Assembly (NCBI GenBank): GCA_039583875.1
Contig: CM077152.1
Location: 17,285,059-17,349,058 of the forward strand
Length of the DNA stretch: 64,000 nucleotides
Reading direction: 5' to 3'
DNA from: Platanthera guangdongensis
Lineage: Eukaryota; Streptophyta; Magnoliopsida; Asparagales; Orchidaceae
In this document: positions 61,567 through 64,000 of the stretch, piece after piece
Numbering within the stretch: the first letter of the stretch is position 1
Layout of the letters: the number at the start of each line of letters is the position of its first letter
Notes under the pieces: model-generated
Database searches by the model: none
The model's input: the letters and a program-made list of their open reading frames with translations, nothing else
Told to the model about the DNA's origin: nothing
Translations under genes and position numbers: made by a program

Positions 61567-61730
61567 AGGGGTGAGCATAATAATCAAAACTCGGAAATCG
61601 CTCGAAATTCGCTCGAGTTTTTAATCGAATCGAACTCGAAATAAAATGTTGATAGGGCTTAAAGTATCTTTATTTTAATTAGTATTTTAGTGTTTAATTG
61701 ATCAAATAATGTTTGTTTTATTCTAATTAT
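61567..61730. other. Short TCGAA-rich repeat fragment
   Basis: GGGGTGAGCATAATAATCAAA followed by CTCGAAATTCGCTCGAG-type words, a style common in plant dispersed repeats. Class not determined. Confidence 0.3.
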
Positions 61731-62060
61731 TGTTGAAACTCGAACACCTGTTCAACTGAGTTCGGACTGAGAGAGAACAGTTCAAGTTACTTTGCCCGTC
61801 GTCGGGTGCACTAGGAAGGTCTGTTCAAGCTTGGATTCGGCCCTAGCTGGTTAAAGTGTTTTCCCACAAAAAGACCCGACGAGCTACAGCGAGGAGGTCT
61901 CGCCGCTCACCCGGAAGCGCACGCCGCGTCTTCCCCTCTCAAAGCCAAAGGCTGAGCTCGACACTTTGGATGACATGGAGCAAGAGTTTTCCGAAAATCG
62001 GGAGCTCTAGGAGGCTAGGTCTGCCTCTCCAAGGTGTATTGAGGGTCTATTTATAGGCAA
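61731..62060 (-). repeat. LTR-like fragment related to the solo LTR
   Basis: Starts TGTTGAAACTCG and shares with 62688-63401 the words GGAGGTCTC, CACCCGGAAG, CAAAGCCAAA and GGGTCTATTTATAG (a minus-strand CTATAAATAGACCC TATA box). No partner end was found. Right boundary uncertain. Confidence 0.5.
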
Positions 62061-62089
62061 ACCCTAAACCTGGGGCAAAATCATCTTTA

Positions 62090-64000
62090 TGGCCTGAAAA
62101 CCGCCAAATTTTCCCGCCAGCCCACCAAATGTTTCCGCCAGGAGACGATTTCCAGAGGTCACGCCCCCTGACACAAGAGTGACCAAGGGATGTGACTCAG
62201 TTGTAACACTCTGAATTAAAGCCAGATTGCGCCTGATCTGCCTTCAACATTCACGCCACTGACACGCCCCCAGGTCACGGGCGTGACCGGGGCGTGTAAC
62301 CTGTACTTTTCAGCTATAAAAAGCCAGCTTCACCAGCCAGCGAGAGGGAGAATTTTGGAGTCCAGTTTGTATTTTCTTTTGTTGTTTTACTGTTTTAAGT
62401 ACTCTTGTACTCATCTATTCTTTTAACTTTAATTAGTGCAATTTTCATTCTACTTGTAATCTCTTAGCTCTTGTAACTCTTTCCAATTGCAATAATATTT
62501 TAGTCTTTCCCTTTATTCCCTTCTCGTTTTCATTGTCTCACTTCTATGCTAAGGATTCCTTCATCTTCATGAGTAACTAATTTTTATAGTACTCGATCGA
62601 GATGATCAAAGTACGAAGTAATGTTGTATTGTTTTAGAATTTCTTTTCTCAGTTTGTTGAACGCTTTCTATTTACCCCTGATCTAATTGTTGAAGCCAAA
62701 ATTGACCTCAACGGGAGTTCAAAACAAGGGTGCAGCCAACACCTACTTCTCTCGAGCCCCGACCCTCAGCTAGTTGCAAAGGACCTAAGACTGACCCAAA
62801 GCCTCAGCAGGGAGGTCTCACCTCACACCCGGAAGATCTCTGAGAGCTTCCCCTCCAAAGCCAAAAGCTGGGCTAGGAGCTCCTCAGAAAGCACTAGAGA
62901 TTTGGAAGATAATGAGAGCTTGCTTTCTAAGGAGCCCTTATGGGTCTATTTATAGTTTTCTGAGTTGGATCTGCAAATAACCATACTGGATTGATCTGAA
63001 AATACCAGAATACCCCTGATTGAGTCTGCCAACAGCCAAACTTCGTTGTTCTGAGGAGTTATACGCAGACCACTAAGGGCAAAAGGGTAAAATTACCCGG
63101 GATAGAAGAGTAAAAACACCCTTGGGCATAGAAATGTCAAAATGGCCTTTCTGTATGGCGAGTGGGGGAGAAACTATCGGCGAGACGAACCTTCCTCCCG
63201 TCTCGCCTACTTTAGACGTCGTGAGTCATCGCAACCAAAGGCCTTCTCGCGCCCTTAGGAGGGGCGTCTCGCCTACTGTAGGGACCTCTTATCTCGCCAA
63301 CTGCGAGTGGACCACATGGTCCCACTCGCCCATCAATTCCACTCGCCCTGCCTCGTCTATCTCGCGCTTTCGAGATCCTCTCGCGAGCCCAAGGTTGTAC
63401 ACTAATCATTGAGGCTATATAATCAATATCTAGTTTTCATATTTATATTTGTTCTTTAGTTAGCCGAGAGACTCGTAAAATGAATCGATCACTCATAGGT
63501 AAAAAAAATAGAATGCAACTCTCAAAAGAGGACGGCGTAACTCTTCCGGATTGGAGTGAAATCCAATAGCGAAGTTCACAACCTAAAACAAGTCTTAGGC
63601 GATGTGATTTAAGAACAAGAGTTTGGTCGATACACCTAAGCTTACTTGAATCTAATCCTCGAGAAAGGAGTGTTCATGCTTCGGGAACCTCCACGGTCAA
63701 GGCCTCTTCAGCAAGAGAAATGAATTTCTATTTTATTCCGTATTTCTTAGTTCGAGGTGATTCAAAGATCGGATGCTAGCTTTATCCATCATTTTAATCC
63801 GTTAGCAATTCTAGTCTTTTCTTTTTTCAAACCAACTCCAATTTCTATTTGATAAAATAATAGCGATTTTTCAAAGTAGAATTACTCAATCTCCCCGAGT
63901 CTAATCCGACCTTGATTTATATTAATCATATACTTTTTTTATTACGGTATACTTGTCGTTGTCATTGACAGTCATAGTTTAGCCCATCAAAATTAATTTC
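62090..64000 (+). repeat. Tat/Athila-like gypsy LTR, interrupted and running off the window
   Basis: GGTCACGGGCGTGACC-type words (62270-62292), a TATA box (CTATAAAAAGCC, 62314-62325), ATGCTAAGGATTCC, CTTCATGAGTAACTAA, TTAGCAATTCTAGTC (63803) and an ATCTCCCCGAGTCTAATCCGACC block near 63890 recall LTRs of plant Tat/Athila gypsy elements. Interrupted at 62688-63401 by a solo LTR. Left boundary and identity are tentative. Confidence 0.4.
62688..63401 (-). mobile_element. Solo LTR with CTAAT target duplication
   Basis: 714 bp, plus-strand TGTTGAAGCC to GGTTGTACA, flanked by CTAAT at 62683-62687 and 63402-63406. No internal retrotransposon sequence, so it is best read as a solo LTR left by LTR-LTR recombination. 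The strand is inferred from the TATA box orientation (CTATAAATAGACCC on the minus strand, near 62942-62955). Confidence 0.75.

Overview
The window is a transposon-dense stretch of flowering-plant nuclear DNA. Evidence for a plant: many Ty1/copia and Ty3/gypsy LTR retrotransposons of plant type, nearly all with an initiator-Met-tRNA primer-binding site (TGGTATCAGAGC or a close variant), a Tourist-like MITE, and five GT-AG exons of a plant DUF726/TMCO4-type alpha/beta-hydrolase gene. Monocot versus dicot cannot be decided. No rRNA, tRNA, CRISPR array or organellar block was seen.

Layout (letters are my labels). 1-1751: 3' end of a degenerate copia element (I). 1805-3554: short non-coding LTR element (H). 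3800-10774: degenerate minus-strand copia (F) carrying a small non-autonomous LTR element (G, 5606-7289). 10775-14229: old non-coding sequence. 14230-23735: copia remnant (J) split by an old minus-strand copia (E, 14658-23681), whose LTR is split by a young chromovirus-like gypsy (D, 14763-20363). 23757-33497: a foldback element whose left arm holds copia A (23822-33229); A's 3' LTR holds minus-strand copia B (28454-33166). 33688-51734: gypsy L, split by minus-strand Tekay-like gypsy K (36071-50121, LTRs about 2.5 kb), itself split by non-autonomous element M (40640-44898). 51920-52124: 72-74 bp tandem repeat. 52721-58283: five host exons, intron 2 of which contains minus-strand copia C (53171-57761). 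59189-59318: MITE. 59560-64000: a gypsy LTR with gag remnant (N), an LTR-like fragment, and a solo LTR (62688-63401) inside a Tat/Athila-like LTR.

Target-site duplications were read by eye for A (GAAAG), B (GTTCT), C (ATACC), D (GGGTA), L (CAAAG), M (GCTTC) and the solo LTR (CTAAT). They are near-perfect for F, G and K and offset by one base for E. In each nest where LTR pairs could be compared, the inner element has the more similar pair (L about 86%, K about 93%, M about 96%; E about 86%, D 98%; A 95%, B 98%), so the nests read as an insertion chronology. All percentages are hand counts.

The copia group A/B/C/F is the most interesting part. A and B carry protease-integrase-RT-RNase H but no gag; C carries a complete gag but has an in-frame deletion of most of its RT. 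All four have a strand-asymmetric leader built from GCGG/GTCCGC words, and in each leader the antisense strand carries a GTGGGCCC-type box followed by a TATA-like box. The only host gene coding sequence recognised is the DUF726/TMCO4-type exon series.
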